Source: Gammaproteobacteria bacterium
GTDB lineage: Bacteria; Pseudomonadota; Gammaproteobacteria; Coxiellales; Coxiellaceae
Length of the DNA stretch: 64,000 bases
Assembly: GCA_030425685.1 (NCBI GenBank)
Contig: JAUIAD010000005.1
Span: 62,001 to 126,000 of the forward strand
Direction: 5' to 3'
Positions within the stretch are counted from its first letter, which is position 1. Each line of letters starts with the position of its first letter. The position numbers were made by a program, and so were the translations under genes. Below are positions 27,613 through 36,831 of this stretch, in pieces. Below the pieces are notes generated by a model. That model did no database searches. It was not told where the DNA came from and saw only the letters and a program-made list of their open reading frames with translations.

Positions 27613-29820
27613 CTAGCTGATGTCAATCTTAATGCTGTCAATTAAAGGTTTGGGCAGCATTTTAACCTCTAGCTGCTCGCATACAGCTTGTACTGCCGTA
27701 TTGTGGTAGTGATTAGTGACGAGTAATGCATCATCGGCGCATTGGTATTCTTCAATAATTTCTAAGCCATTATTCGCTTCGCCTTGAATATTGTAATCCA
27801 TCAGTATAAAGCGGTTTTGTGGGTAGCTTGATATGGCTTTTTCAAATTCATCTAAGGTATAGCAGCTTGTCAAACGTAGTTTTGGATAGTTCTCCTGTAA
27901 CGGTTTAAACAGAGATTGCCACTGTTGATGATAAAAAGCCTCGTCATCTAAGAGGATGATACTAGTATCGGCGCGTAAGTTGATATGATCAGTCCACCAC
28001 GCTGGCAAAGATGACAGTGGTTTAAAATGCAAGCGGATAACTAGATTGCGGTTTTCATCTGTTTCTAGTCGTAAATTAACATCTGTTTGTTTGAAAAGCC
28101 GAGCAATGGCCTGTACGTTAGCTTTGCTCTCTTGAAATTTAGCCACCCAGAAATCTGACGCGGTGTTTAATATTACAGTCAATTCATTTGTCGCGAGCTT
28201 GCATTGCCAAAATTTTTCAGTAATTCCCATTTGTGTTTTAGCGGTAAATAGAAAAAGTTGTTGCAATGCTTTTTTGAATGTTATTGCATTTAAACTAGCA
28301 AGAATAAACTCCACTGAAGGCTTGATAATAAGCTCTGCATGCTGACCAATTTGATCTTCACTTGGAAAAGCTTCACGCATGATAATGCTGATATATTCGC
28401 TTGTTTTACTTAAAGGAGATAGAGGATTGCTGGATAAGGAGGAGCGTTCTTGTAGCATTAAAATTTGATGCGCAATCGCTTTAATATCTTCAAAAGAGCG
28501 ATGATAAATTTTGCGCTCTTCATTGGTAAGCTTGTCCTGGAAGGACTCCATTAATGTCGATAATACTGTAACGGGTGTGCGAATATCATGTGCGGCTTGG
28601 GTGGCCACTTGCATAATATGGTCTTGTGTGGCTTTTTTATCAGAAATGGCGTTGAATTTTTTTGTTAGAAAGTGTGAGATGCGACGAAATTCACCAAAGA
28701 CAATGCGTTGCTGTTTTATCTTTTCGCCAGCTTTTAAATGTTTAGCATGGTCAACTTGTTGATATATGCTAGCAAAATCGCGGTTAAAGTAACGGACAAA
28801 GTAGGTGCTAAGAAATGACATGGTGCCAACAAAAGGAATAATAAGCGTAATATTAGCATTAAAAGCCACTTTGAGAAAATTAAACCATTCCTTGGTCGCT
28901 AAGGTATGTAATGCAAGGGCAAGAAAAAAAATCAGAGCAACGCTATTGCACCAGTATAAAATTTGTGGTCGACTGTTATCAAGGAAGTAAAACATACTTT
29001 TTGAATTTTTTACTGGGCTGCGACTTAATAAAATAATGCCAAGTAACATTAGAAATTCTGCCAGCAGGCTCAATAAATAGGCAGGGTAAACGATAGAAAA
29101 ATAGGGGCCGCCAAAAAGGGATCCAGATGTAATAACATCAGAGATCAGCACATAGCCCATAATGGATAGTAAATTTCCAGATGCAAAGATTATCATCGCA
29201 GAATTTTTTATCATCGGTAAGCAGAATATTAATAAAGAAAATTCTAATAGCAGTACGCAGGGACGAATAATCATCCAAGTAGTATAGCCTGTTTGTTGTG
29301 TGCGGCCGAGATAGGACAACAAGATAAGTGCAACGACCACGAGAATAGATAGTACGGATGGTACAAAAGGCCAATAATACGAAAGACGTTGACGTAAATA
29401 GGTGAGCAGTTGCGTGGCAATGCATCCCCAGGCAATCAGTCTGCTAATAATGGTGATGGTATAGATCAACAAAGTAAAGTCGCTATTTTTATTGAATAGA
29501 TTTAACAATGATGTCGTTAAGAGAAAATTAAAATTAAAAGAGTAATAAAGTACAGTGATCGTCGAGCTGAAAAGGTTGGTAGCGCCATAAAGTAAGAAAA
29601 ACAGCTTCCAGGCCTTCTTACTGCGAAAAGAAAAGCGTACGCAGTAAACACCCGTAATAATATTGATGGTCAGTATTAAAAATTGGCTAAGTATACTTTG
29701 GATGTGGCGAACATGAAAATATTCTTCGCCAATGTAGATGGATAAGTAATAGAGAAAGACGATGGTAATGGCAATCAGGCCAAAGGCTCGGGCCAACGTT
29801 TTGTCGCGAGCAGCTATCAT
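27613..29820 (-). CDS. Membrane histidine kinase with intact His box, decayed ATPase domain and receiver-like C-terminus
   Basis: 735 aa. About eight membrane helices in residues 10-340. H-box AAHDIRTPVTVLSTL near residue 410 has the phospho-acceptor His and the DIRTP pattern. The expected ATP-binding region (about 470-615) lacks N, G1 and G2 boxes (it reads KKALQQLFLFTAKTQ and ELTVILNTASDFW where those would be). The C-terminus is receiver-like: IILLDDEAF near 623, phospho-Asp candidate in FILMDYN near 674, KPL near the end. Its start overlaps the upstream kinase by 4 bp (ATGA). It probably needs a partner kinase; see findings. Confidence 0.8.
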   Translation of the reverse strand: MIAARDKTLARAFGLIAITIVFLYYLSIYIGEEYFHVRHIQSILSQFLILTINIITGVYCVRFSFRSKKAWKLFFLLYGATNLFSSTITVLYYSFNFNFLLTTSLLNLFNKNSDFTLLIYTITIISRLIAWGCIATQLLTYLRQRLSYYWPFVPSVLSILVVVALILLSYLGRTQQTGYTTWMIIRPCVLLLEFSLLIFCLPMIKNSAMIIFASGNLLSIMGYVLISDVITSGSLFGGPYFSIVYPAYLLSLLAEFLMLLGIILLSRSPVKNSKSMFYFLDNSRPQILYWCNSVALIFFLALALHTLATKEWFNFLKVAFNANITLIIPFVGTMSFLSTYFVRYFNRDFASIYQQVDHAKHLKAGEKIKQQRIVFGEFRRISHFLTKKFNAISDKKATQDHIMQVATQAAHDIRTPVTVLSTLMESFQDKLTNEERKIYHRSFEDIKAIAHQILMLQERSSLSSNPLSPLSKTSEYISIIMREAFPSEDQIGQHAELIIKPSVEFILASLNAITFKKALQQLFLFTAKTQMGITEKFWQCKLATNELTVILNTASDFWVAKFQESKANVQAIARLFKQTDVNLRLETDENRNLVIRLHFKPLSSLPAWWTDHINLRADTSIILLDDEAFYHQQWQSLFKPLQENYPKLRLTSCYTLDEFEKAISSYPQNRFILMDYNIQGEANNGLEIIEEYQCADDALLVTNHYHNTAVQAVCEQLEVKMLPKPLIDSIKIDIS

Positions 29821-32039
29821 TCCTCATCCTTACTAGTAATGGTGATAAGTTTAAATAAAGGTTTAGGTACCAAGCCAATACCTTGAGAGGCTGCCCATGA
29901 GTGTGTATTAAGGCTCTTGTACTGATCGGCGACAATAACAATTCGATATTGCGTATTAATATTGCTAAGCATGCTTACCCAGCTTTTTGCCTCATGCGTG
30001 CTTGGTGCAAAGATAATAACAGTGGCAGCTTTGTGATTGTTGCTTGTCTGTATCAGTGCTTGCTTGCTATCAACGTTAATCGTTTCTATGTCGTCCCATT
30101 GCGGGAAATCAGCTGCATTGCCTTTAACAAAAATGACGGGCAGATGCTGATACAAGTTTAGCGTTTTTCGATACCAGCAGGGCGGGCTGCTGATTAGCGG
30201 TATCAATATAGTGAAGCTTGTTCCTTTGCCCTTTTTTGAGTGAATTTCACACTTGGCTTGCCACTGTTTTAACTTACCCATCACATAGCGTAAACCAATG
30301 CCGAATCCTTTCTGCTTTGTTGTAACGCTTTTTTTGCCGAGTATTGCACGCACCTGTTGTTTTGTCATTCCCTCGCCATTATCCGTAATGCTAATCTCTA
30401 GCAGTTTCTTATTTTTGTCGAGCTGCAATTCACAGCGAACATCGCGCTCGGGAGAATTTTCTGTTGCTTCAACAGCATTATTGATAAGGTTAGAGATAAC
30501 GCGTTGGCAGTGATGTGGCTCAATTTCAGCTAATGAAAATAATACGGGTTCGTCTATAAGGTAATGAAAGTTAACCTTGCTGTTTTGATATTGAAGATCT
30601 TTTTCTACCATTAATTCTGATAGCAATAGGCCAACATAGATAACTCTTTGTTTGCTTTTTGTAGAATCTGTTTTGCGCGAAGCTGTAGGTTGTTGGAATG
30701 AACTTAAATCAGCAGCAATATTGCTGATGCGAGCCAGTGCATTTTGAAAGATCTGGTGTTTATCAGCGGGCATAATTGATTTTAGCTTTTCTGAAAGCTC
30801 ATCTAGTTGCGTCATGGGCTTTTTAATGCCGCTGGAAATATTACTCGCAAGGTCAAATAATTTGTTTTCTTCTTTACTTCTGTTGATGACAGTTAAATCG
30901 GCTTCTTGTGTAACTCTTGCTAGCTGTCTGAGTTCGCGAAAATATAGTTTATGTTGGCATTGGTTTTTTTTCTTGGAGGAAATAATGGATTCCATCCTTT
31001 CTGTATCGCGAGTAATTAAATTGACAAATAGGCCCTCAACAAACATCAGCATAATCATATAGAGCATGTAGACTTTAACGTCCATATTGTAGATAAATTG
31101 TCGCCCAGCGAAACCTGTGAATAAAAAGGTATTTCTTATGCCAATAAAGATTAGCATTAAGGAGGCAATGCTAGCACTCCAATAACCTAGCTGCACCCTT
31201 GCCGCATTGATGGGGTAAAACCAATATTTAGAGGTGTTGTCTTTGTTATGGCGAAGCAAGCTTATTAAACTATCAATTACAAAGCCATTGCCAGCGACCC
31301 AAAAAAAGGGTGAAATTTTGGTGTTAGAAAAATTGGGTAGACTAAGCTGCATACGTGATGCAAAAAGATAAGCAATAAGAATCAACATAAAACCAACAAG
31401 CAATTTTACGATGGCAAAACGTTTTGCCGTTGGTAAACAAATAATAAGAATAAAAAAAATGGCAAAGTCGTGGATGGCAGCAATAATGCCTAGTAATGGT
31501 ATGGCGTAGTGATGGTGATAGGCAAGATAGTAATAGGACAGATACGATAATACCAATACCGCTGTAATTACGACTAGCAGCACCGTCCATATGTAGCGCC
31601 ATTTGGCTTTTAGCTGAATCATCATTAGTAAGGCAAATAGAAGCCAAGTGACTGGGCGCCATCCATAAAGAGTCGCCTGCCAATGGTCAAAGCTTTGTGC
31701 ATGATATTGTAAAATGGGTGTGCCACTAATAATATGGCCAAAGACATGAATGGCTAAAACTAGTCTGATCGCTTGCTCAATGGCGATGAGCAGAAAGAAG
31801 TAACGAAATGGGCTTTGTAGTTGGTAGGTGACCATAACGCCAAGGACAAAAATAATTAGGCTAAAAATAGCAGAGCTTGCGAGAGTAAATAAAGTAAATG
31901 TATGCTCAGCGTGGCTAATTTTTTCAACAAAAATGGCACATCCTAACCACAAAAGGGCTAGAACGACATAAAAAGCGCTGCTTTTATAGAGTCGACGATT
32001 AATAGTGTGAACGGGTGCTTGTCCATAATTGGCATCCAT
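29817..32039 (-). CDS. Membrane histidine kinase with intact ATP-binding domain but no phospho-acceptor His
   Basis: 740 aa, about eight helices in residues 20-345, organised like the neighbouring kinase and surely a paralogue. At the dimerisation helix near residue 403 it reads NISSGIKKPMTQL, where S-G replaces the usual H-[ED], so the phosphorylated His is missing. The ATP domain is complete: N-box ISNLINNAVEAT near 516, G1 ITDNGEGM, G2 GFGIGLRYV, and GKGTSFTILIPL. The C-terminal ~125 residues resemble a decayed receiver (VPKPL at the end). It is the first gene of the two-kinase operon and divergent from the regulator at 32202. Confidence 0.8.
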   Translation of the reverse strand: MDANYGQAPVHTINRRLYKSSAFYVVLALLWLGCAIFVEKISHAEHTFTLFTLASSAIFSLIIFVLGVMVTYQLQSPFRYFFLLIAIEQAIRLVLAIHVFGHIISGTPILQYHAQSFDHWQATLYGWRPVTWLLFALLMMIQLKAKWRYIWTVLLVVITAVLVLSYLSYYYLAYHHHYAIPLLGIIAAIHDFAIFFILIICLPTAKRFAIVKLLVGFMLILIAYLFASRMQLSLPNFSNTKISPFFWVAGNGFVIDSLISLLRHNKDNTSKYWFYPINAARVQLGYWSASIASLMLIFIGIRNTFLFTGFAGRQFIYNMDVKVYMLYMIMLMFVEGLFVNLITRDTERMESIISSKKKNQCQHKLYFRELRQLARVTQEADLTVINRSKEENKLFDLASNISSGIKKPMTQLDELSEKLKSIMPADKHQIFQNALARISNIAADLSSFQQPTASRKTDSTKSKQRVIYVGLLLSELMVEKDLQYQNSKVNFHYLIDEPVLFSLAEIEPHHCQRVISNLINNAVEATENSPERDVRCELQLDKNKKLLEISITDNGEGMTKQQVRAILGKKSVTTKQKGFGIGLRYVMGKLKQWQAKCEIHSKKGKGTSFTILIPLISSPPCWYRKTLNLYQHLPVIFVKGNAADFPQWDDIETINVDSKQALIQTSNNHKAATVIIFAPSTHEAKSWVSMLSNINTQYRIVIVADQYKSLNTHSWAASQGIGLVPKPLFKLITITSKDEE

Positions 32040-32201
32040 GAGATCATCATAACGAGTTTATTTTTTCGTAACAACCTATTTGCGCAGAGGCTATCCAGAG
32101 AAGTATGTATCATTCATCTCAATGATGGTGCTGTTACTTCCTTAGGAATGCAGATGCACGATATTGCACGTTTGCGCAGGCGTTAAGAAAGGCAGGAAAA
32201 A

Positions 32202-32930
32202 ATGGCACAACATATCTTAGTTATTGAAGATGATCTTGATTTGGTCGCTTTAGTGCGAGAAACCTTAGAGAATGCCGGTTACTCGACAGCACATGCTATT
32301 TCGATGGAGGAGTGTGAGCAAGCGATAGAGAGTCAGTCGCCTGATTTAATTTTATTGGATATCAATTTAAATTTACCCGGTACCACAGGCCTTGATCTTT
32401 GCCAGCATTTTCGTAAAACTTTGTCGGTACCCATTCTTATCCTGTCAGGTTCAGAGGATGACTTTGACAAAGTGGCTGCCTTGCAAGTAGGCGCAGATAA
32501 CTATTTAACAAAGCCCATTAACCCTAAAGTGCTCGTTTCTTTTGTAAAAGCGGCTTTAAAGCGCGCTGACACGCCAGTTGCAACTGAGGGTGTTATTCAT
32601 TCACAAGTGACGCTACTTTGTTTTGGTGATTTCGTTTTAAATATCGAAAGTCAAAAATTAACAAAAGGCGATAAGGATGTGCATCTCAAGCCAGCTGAGT
32701 TTAAGCTGTTAAGCACATTGGCGCAAAATCCAAATCGTGTTTTGTCGCGGGAGCGATTATTGGATTTAACCAGTAGCTCAGAAATCTTTGAGCGTACTAT
32801 TGATACGTTGGTCAGTGCTTTGCGCAAAAAAATTGAAGAAAACCCCAAAAAACCGAGCCTGATTAAATCGATTTATGGTTCGGGTTATATGTTTGAGGCT
32901 GAGGTGGTGAAAAAAAGCGGCGCTGTGTAA
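32202..32930 (+). CDS. OmpR-family response regulator
   Basis: 242 aa. Receiver domain with ED at 9-10, phospho-acceptor D53 (LLDINLNLPG), Thr/Ser in ILSGSE and K104 in TKPINP. The winged-helix domain contains LKPAEFKLLSTL and RTIDTLVSALRKKIEENP. It is divergent from the two kinases with a 162-bp gap, so it is their likely partner. GGCAGGAAAAA precedes the ATG. The last codons (KKSGAV-stop) lie inside a 22-bp sequence repeated at 34218-34239, a mark of insertion of the neighbouring ATPase gene. Confidence 0.88.
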   Translation: MAQHILVIEDDLDLVALVRETLENAGYSTAHAISMEECEQAIESQSPDLILLDINLNLPGTTGLDLCQHFRKTLSVPILILSGSEDDFDKVAALQVGADNYLTKPINPKVLVSFVKAALKRADTPVATEGVIHSQVTLLCFGDFVLNIESQKLTKGDKDVHLKPAEFKLLSTLAQNPNRVLSRERLLDLTSSSEIFERTIDTLVSALRKKIEENPKKPSLIKSIYGSGYMFEAEVVKKSGAV

Positions 32931-32944
32931 GGTGCTTGGAATCG

Positions 32945-34084
32945 TTAGTCCAAAAGGTCGTCATTCCATAATCGTTCTAAAAATATTTCCCAGGGCAAGC
33001 TTTCAATTTTTCCTAGCATTTTAGGTTCTTTTTCAAAAGAAATAATAATGGGTTTTTTAACAGTATACTCAGAGCATAGCGTTTGTAGGGGTTTGGTGTC
33101 AGACTCGTGGACGCGTTTTGATGATTTTACTTCAATAGCAATATTCATATCACCTAATATAAAGTCTACTTCCTGCCCGGTAGAGGTACGCCAATAGTAG
33201 ATGGGAAGCTCAGGATTTTTGTAGGCTCTATAGGCCATTAGCTCTAATAAAATAAATTGCTCGAAAGATTTGCCAAATTCGGGGGTGCCTAGCTTTGGTC
33301 GCCTTTGGATGAGGTAGTTTGAAAGGCCGACATCAAATAGGTAAAATTTTTCAGTTTCAATAAGGCGTCTGTTGTTAGATTTTTTCCAGGGTTGCAAGCG
33401 AAAGCCAAGTAATGTGTCTTCTAAAATTTGAAAATAATTTCTTACGACTTTGGCGCTTACGCCTGTCTCTCTTGATACATTGGTATAGTTGAGTAGCTCG
33501 CCACAGGTGAGTGCGGCAACGCGTAAAAACTCAGAAAATGCCGGTATGTTCTGCACTACCGCTTCAGCAATAATTTCTTCTTTTAAATAATCGGCAACAT
33601 AGGCGCGAAGATCTTGAGTGGGGTCTTCTGATAGTACGTGGGGTGGCAGCATCCCGGTTATCATTACTTTTTCAATATCTATATTTTTAACTTCGGGATA
33701 GCATAGCGGTGCCATGGTGTAGCGCCATGCGCGGCCTCCTAGTAGGTTGGCATGGTTGCGCTTTAATTTTCTTGGGCTTGATCCTGTTAAAATAAAAGAT
33801 ATGTTCTTGTTTTCTATCATCCAATGTACTTCGTTTAAGATGCTCGGTACCATTTGCACCTCGTCGATAATAATGCGCTTATTGGTGTTGCTATAGCGTT
33901 CTCTTAGTAGAGAGGGTTGTGAGATATAATCTGCAAAGATATCGGTCTTAAGGAAGTCGATTAAAACCTCCTCAGGGTAGTGTGCTCGAAGCCAGTGGCT
34001 TTTGCCGACCTTTCTTGGTCCCCACAGAAAGGCAGACTTTGTTGTTGGGAGCTTTATGTTGAGAATTCTGGGTAATATGTCCAT
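32945..34084 (-). CDS. AAA ATPase with C-terminal DUF4143 nuclease-like domain (copy 2)
   Basis: 379 aa. Walker A GPRKVGKS (22-29), Walker B IIIDEVQ (71-77), sensor-like ILTGSSPRKLKR, winged-helix-like stretch LLNYTNVSRETGVSAKVVRNY near residues 190-215, and the C-terminal nuclease-like pattern GQEVDFIL ... IAIEVKSS. The phosphodiesterase-type residues are present but activity is unproven. It is closest in the window to copy 3. A strong promoter overlaps the start region and would give a nearly leaderless message. Confidence 0.85.
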   Translation of the reverse strand: MDILPRILNIKLPTTKSAFLWGPRKVGKSHWLRAHYPEEVLIDFLKTDIFADYISQPSLLRERYSNTNKRIIIDEVQMVPSILNEVHWMIENKNISFILTGSSPRKLKRNHANLLGGRAWRYTMAPLCYPEVKNIDIEKVMITGMLPPHVLSEDPTQDLRAYVADYLKEEIIAEAVVQNIPAFSEFLRVAALTCGELLNYTNVSRETGVSAKVVRNYFQILEDTLLGFRLQPWKKSNNRRLIETEKFYLFDVGLSNYLIQRRPKLGTPEFGKSFEQFILLELMAYRAYKNPELPIYYWRTSTGQEVDFILGDMNIAIEVKSSKRVHESDTKPLQTLCSEYTVKKPIIISFEKEPKMLGKIESLPWEIFLERLWNDDLLD

Positions 34085-34091
34085 ATATCGT

Positions 34092-34138
34092 ATTATAAGT
34101 GAATAATATTTCTTGTCAAGTCATATTATCCGGATAAT
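34092..34138 (-). promoter_or_regulatory. Promoter and palindrome of ATPase 2
   Basis: Minus strand: TTGACA, 16 bp, TATAAT (34097-34092), an almost ideal sigma-70 promoter. The -10 ends 7 nt before ATG 34084, so transcription should begin at or next to the start codon. A perfect 14-bp palindrome ATTATCCGGATAAT (34125-34138) lies a few bases upstream of the -35. Confidence 0.7.
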
Positions 34139-34218
34139 TTGCCCTTATTGGTAATATTATGTGGATCTGGTATGGGGTATAAGTGCTTCTATTATCTGTT
34201 GAGTCACGCATAAAGTGG

Positions 34219-34247
34219 AAAAAAAGCGGCGCTGTGTAAAGCGCCGC
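34219..34247 (-). terminator. Rho-independent terminator of the HEAQH-motif gene
   Basis: On the minus strand GCGGCGCT (34247-34240) pairs with AGCGCCGC (34233-34226) over the 6-nt loop TTACAC, followed by seven T (34225-34219). It ends transcription of the gene at 34270-36087. The second half belongs to the 22-bp repeat also found at 32909. Confidence 0.85.
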
Positions 34248-34269
34248 ATAAATACTGTAGTTTAAAACT

Positions 34270-36087
34270 TTATGGTAATTTGTTGAATGTTGCTGCGTCT
34301 TCACCGAGGAAATCACTACGCATGTCGTTGTTGTTCATTAGTGCTTTTAGGATTGGCATAAGTCCATTTAGTAGGTTCAAAACGGCGCCAGCAGCTATTG
34401 GAGCAGTAGGGTTTACTTGTGATAATTGGTTAGTCAGACCTTTTAAACCTTCCCAAGAAGGGCGCATATCTTCTCTTACTCTATTGTACTTGCTGTTGGG
34501 TGTATTGTATTGTCCTTTGGTAATTTCATCGTATGTGCTGTTATACAAGCTTTGTTGAGAACTTATTTCGCTATAGCCAGTTGCAGTGACAGAAAAATTT
34601 AATACTTTTTTATGCTGCCCTACATCTAGACGATTTGGAAAAGGTTTTTTGGCTGTAAAAACCCTTCCTTTAACGTATGAATAACTCATGAATTCTGAAA
34701 AACCGAAGATTCCCATGTCTGCTGAATAGGTTTTTAGCGATAGAACCCTTTGGGCGAGATTATAACTATAATTTGTTGTATCACACTTTGAGAGAAATGC
34801 AGCGACAGGTGGGAGTGATTGCAGCATTTGAAAAAGGTTTTTTTCATCACCTTCGGTGCCAAATGAACCCAGTAATTTTGAAATGCATAGTGCGCAATCA
34901 CTTAGTGCATAAGCAATTTTTTGGAAGTTTTTTTCTGTAGCTGGGAGCATATCAATTCGAGTTGAGCCAAAGTAGGCACTTAGTAACTCTTGAGTGAATG
35001 AGGCTGCTATAGCAAATTTTAATCCGGGTGCATTTGATAAGAAGCCTGTAGGGAATGTATCTTCTGGTATGCTCAATCGTTTAACTAGGTCCGTAACATA
35101 GTTGTCAATATCGCCAGCAAATATCGATTGTTTCTTCATTTCAGGATAATAAGCAATAAATTTTGCTTTGCAAGCATGCACGCGATCAGCAATAGTTCCA
35201 TGCTCGGTAAAGTTAAGTAATCTTAATTGGGCTTCAAAATCAGCTGCTTTGCTGTGAGAAAGTTCCTTGAGTACATCGTAAAGACTGGAGCCACCAAAGA
35301 AGCCTGTTAAAGCATACCTTTTGCTTTTAGGGATTTCATCAATCGCACTTCCAGTAATTAGTCGGCCGTAGTCATCCAGTAGGTTACCACTGACTAAGTC
35401 TTTTACACCATCTTTCTCCATTAAGTTAACGACTTGTAGTGAAGCTAGGGCGTGAAATTCATACCAAGCAGGTATTTTTCTATAGAACTGTAATAAATGA
35501 AGTGAGCTCGAAGCGCTTAACTTGCGTATATCTGCTAGTGCATTGCTGGTTCCCACGGTAGCGGTTGAGCCTTGACTAAGTAGTTCATTAATTCCAGGAA
35601 CCTTGGCTAATTGCATTAATTCAGCTTCTGCTTGTTCACGCTTCATTCTGTGGCATGATTGGAATAGCGTTGGAGAGCCGGTTGCTAAATTATAGCCTTT
35701 TGCACCATCAACGGTAAGTGCTGAAGAGACACCGTTGTGATGTTCTCCAGTAAGGTTAAATGCTCCATTACCATAATTACTGCGCGCAACCTCCCAGGCG
35801 CCGCCAAATGGATTGTTAAGCACTTTTGCTGCTAGGCCAAAAAAGCCGCCAACGACGGGAATTGCCTTTAATCCAGCTACAGCTATTTTATATGCATATT
35901 GGGCCGCGCGGCTTCGTTGTGCGACGTGTTGTGCTTCGTGTCTTGCTACAATGGATATTTTTTTGGTTGCATCGCTGAGTCCTTTTTCCATTTCATCAGA
36001 TGCATGAAATACAATTGAATGGTCTATTGATTTTTGATCAACAGTTTTTGCGTATGTGCCGTCTTGTAGTCTGTACCAGTTACCCAT
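34270..36087 (-). CDS. Large unrecognised protein with a HEAQH zinc-protease-like motif
   Basis: 605 aa from ATG 36087, nine bases after a good GGAGG; a GTG at 36123 would add 12 residues. Near the N-terminus VARHEAQHVAQ (H50, E51, H54) fits the HExxH zinc-metalloprotease motif, in a setting reminiscent of the short eCIS-core (DUF4157) peptidase domain. A Gly/Ala-rich hydrophobic segment (IPVVGGFFGLAAKVL, about 73-90) follows. I recognise nothing in the remaining 500 residues. No signal peptide. Secretion or toxin function is possible but not shown. The gene is monocistronic with its own terminator. Confidence 0.65.
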   Translation of the reverse strand: MGNWYRLQDGTYAKTVDQKSIDHSIVFHASDEMEKGLSDATKKISIVARHEAQHVAQRSRAAQYAYKIAVAGLKAIPVVGGFFGLAAKVLNNPFGGAWEVARSNYGNGAFNLTGEHHNGVSSALTVDGAKGYNLATGSPTLFQSCHRMKREQAEAELMQLAKVPGINELLSQGSTATVGTSNALADIRKLSASSSLHLLQFYRKIPAWYEFHALASLQVVNLMEKDGVKDLVSGNLLDDYGRLITGSAIDEIPKSKRYALTGFFGGSSLYDVLKELSHSKAADFEAQLRLLNFTEHGTIADRVHACKAKFIAYYPEMKKQSIFAGDIDNYVTDLVKRLSIPEDTFPTGFLSNAPGLKFAIAASFTQELLSAYFGSTRIDMLPATEKNFQKIAYALSDCALCISKLLGSFGTEGDEKNLFQMLQSLPPVAAFLSKCDTTNYSYNLAQRVLSLKTYSADMGIFGFSEFMSYSYVKGRVFTAKKPFPNRLDVGQHKKVLNFSVTATGYSEISSQQSLYNSTYDEITKGQYNTPNSKYNRVREDMRPSWEGLKGLTNQLSQVNPTAPIAAGAVLNLLNGLMPILKALMNNNDMRSDFLGEDAATFNKLP

Positions 36088-36831
36088 TTTCTTGCCCTCC
36101 TCAATTAAACCTGCTATCTCCACTGTCTATAGGTTTAGTATGACAGTTGACTGTCATCACAGTTTCAATGAAATGTTAGCAGAATGTTGGGGTTTTAGGG
36201 TGCGCCTATTGCTTTAACATATTGATTTTTAATGGGTATGATGTTTTAAGTGGCCTTGATGTAAATGGCACGTTGTTTTGAGCGTTCGTTCAATGGCTGT
36301 TTTGAGATTTGCTAAAGGCGAAATCTCTATTTGACCCCCAGTTTGTTTGGTTAAGGGAGGCATGTATGGGTATCTTTAACCCGATAAAATTTTTGTTTAG
36401 ATGCAAGCAGTGGATGCTCACCCTTTGAGGTCACACAACATATTGGTGATTATGGCCGCTGCGAAAAAATATCATAGCTTTCTTTGGTATGCAGAAATTC
36501 AGCTTTTAATTTCTTACTCTCTTATATCTCTTCTTGCCCATAGCCTCTCTAGCTTCTGTTCCTCTTATTTGTCCTTTTATACACTGATATATCAACAACT
36601 GTAATAGTTACGCCATTTATAAGCAGGTAACCCAGGGGAGAGATTATTTATCAATAAGCTATTGGTTGTTGAGTATTCCAGCCATGTAAGTGTTGTCACA
36701 AGCTAAAGTAAAACAGAGACCTACAAGTGAGCTCATTGTGCTCAATGCCCCACTGCTGGTACAGCAATAGATTGTTATGATAGAGTTATACTATTCACTT
36801 TCCCCACATTTCAACGTTCTTAAAAGGGGTT
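36088..36831. other. Gene-free stretch with an operator-like palindrome
   Basis: Between the HEAQH gene (minus) and ppc (plus). A near-perfect palindrome ATGACAGT-TG-ACTGTCAT lies at 36140-36157, about 53 bp before ATG 36087, placed like an operator. Further on I see only AT-rich DNA and the ppc leader. A 67-codon open frame at 36401 has no supporting features. Confidence 0.4.

Larger units (their letters stand above)
32909..34239. mobile_element. ATPase gene flanked by 22-bp direct repeats, possible insertion
   Basis: Positions 32909-32930 and 34218-34239 are identical (G, seven A, then GCGGCGCTGTGTAA). At the right copy the sequence continues as the second arm of a terminator hairpin; at the left copy that arm is gone. 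The DNA between holds only the ATPase 2 gene and its promoter. This looks like a gene inserted within a terminator with target-site duplication. There is no recognisable transposase or terminal inverted repeat. Confidence 0.45.

Noticed and set aside
36163-36182. A possible PmrA-like box before the HEAQH gene
   Set aside because: About 11 of 18 informative positions match and no -10 lies at the expected distance.
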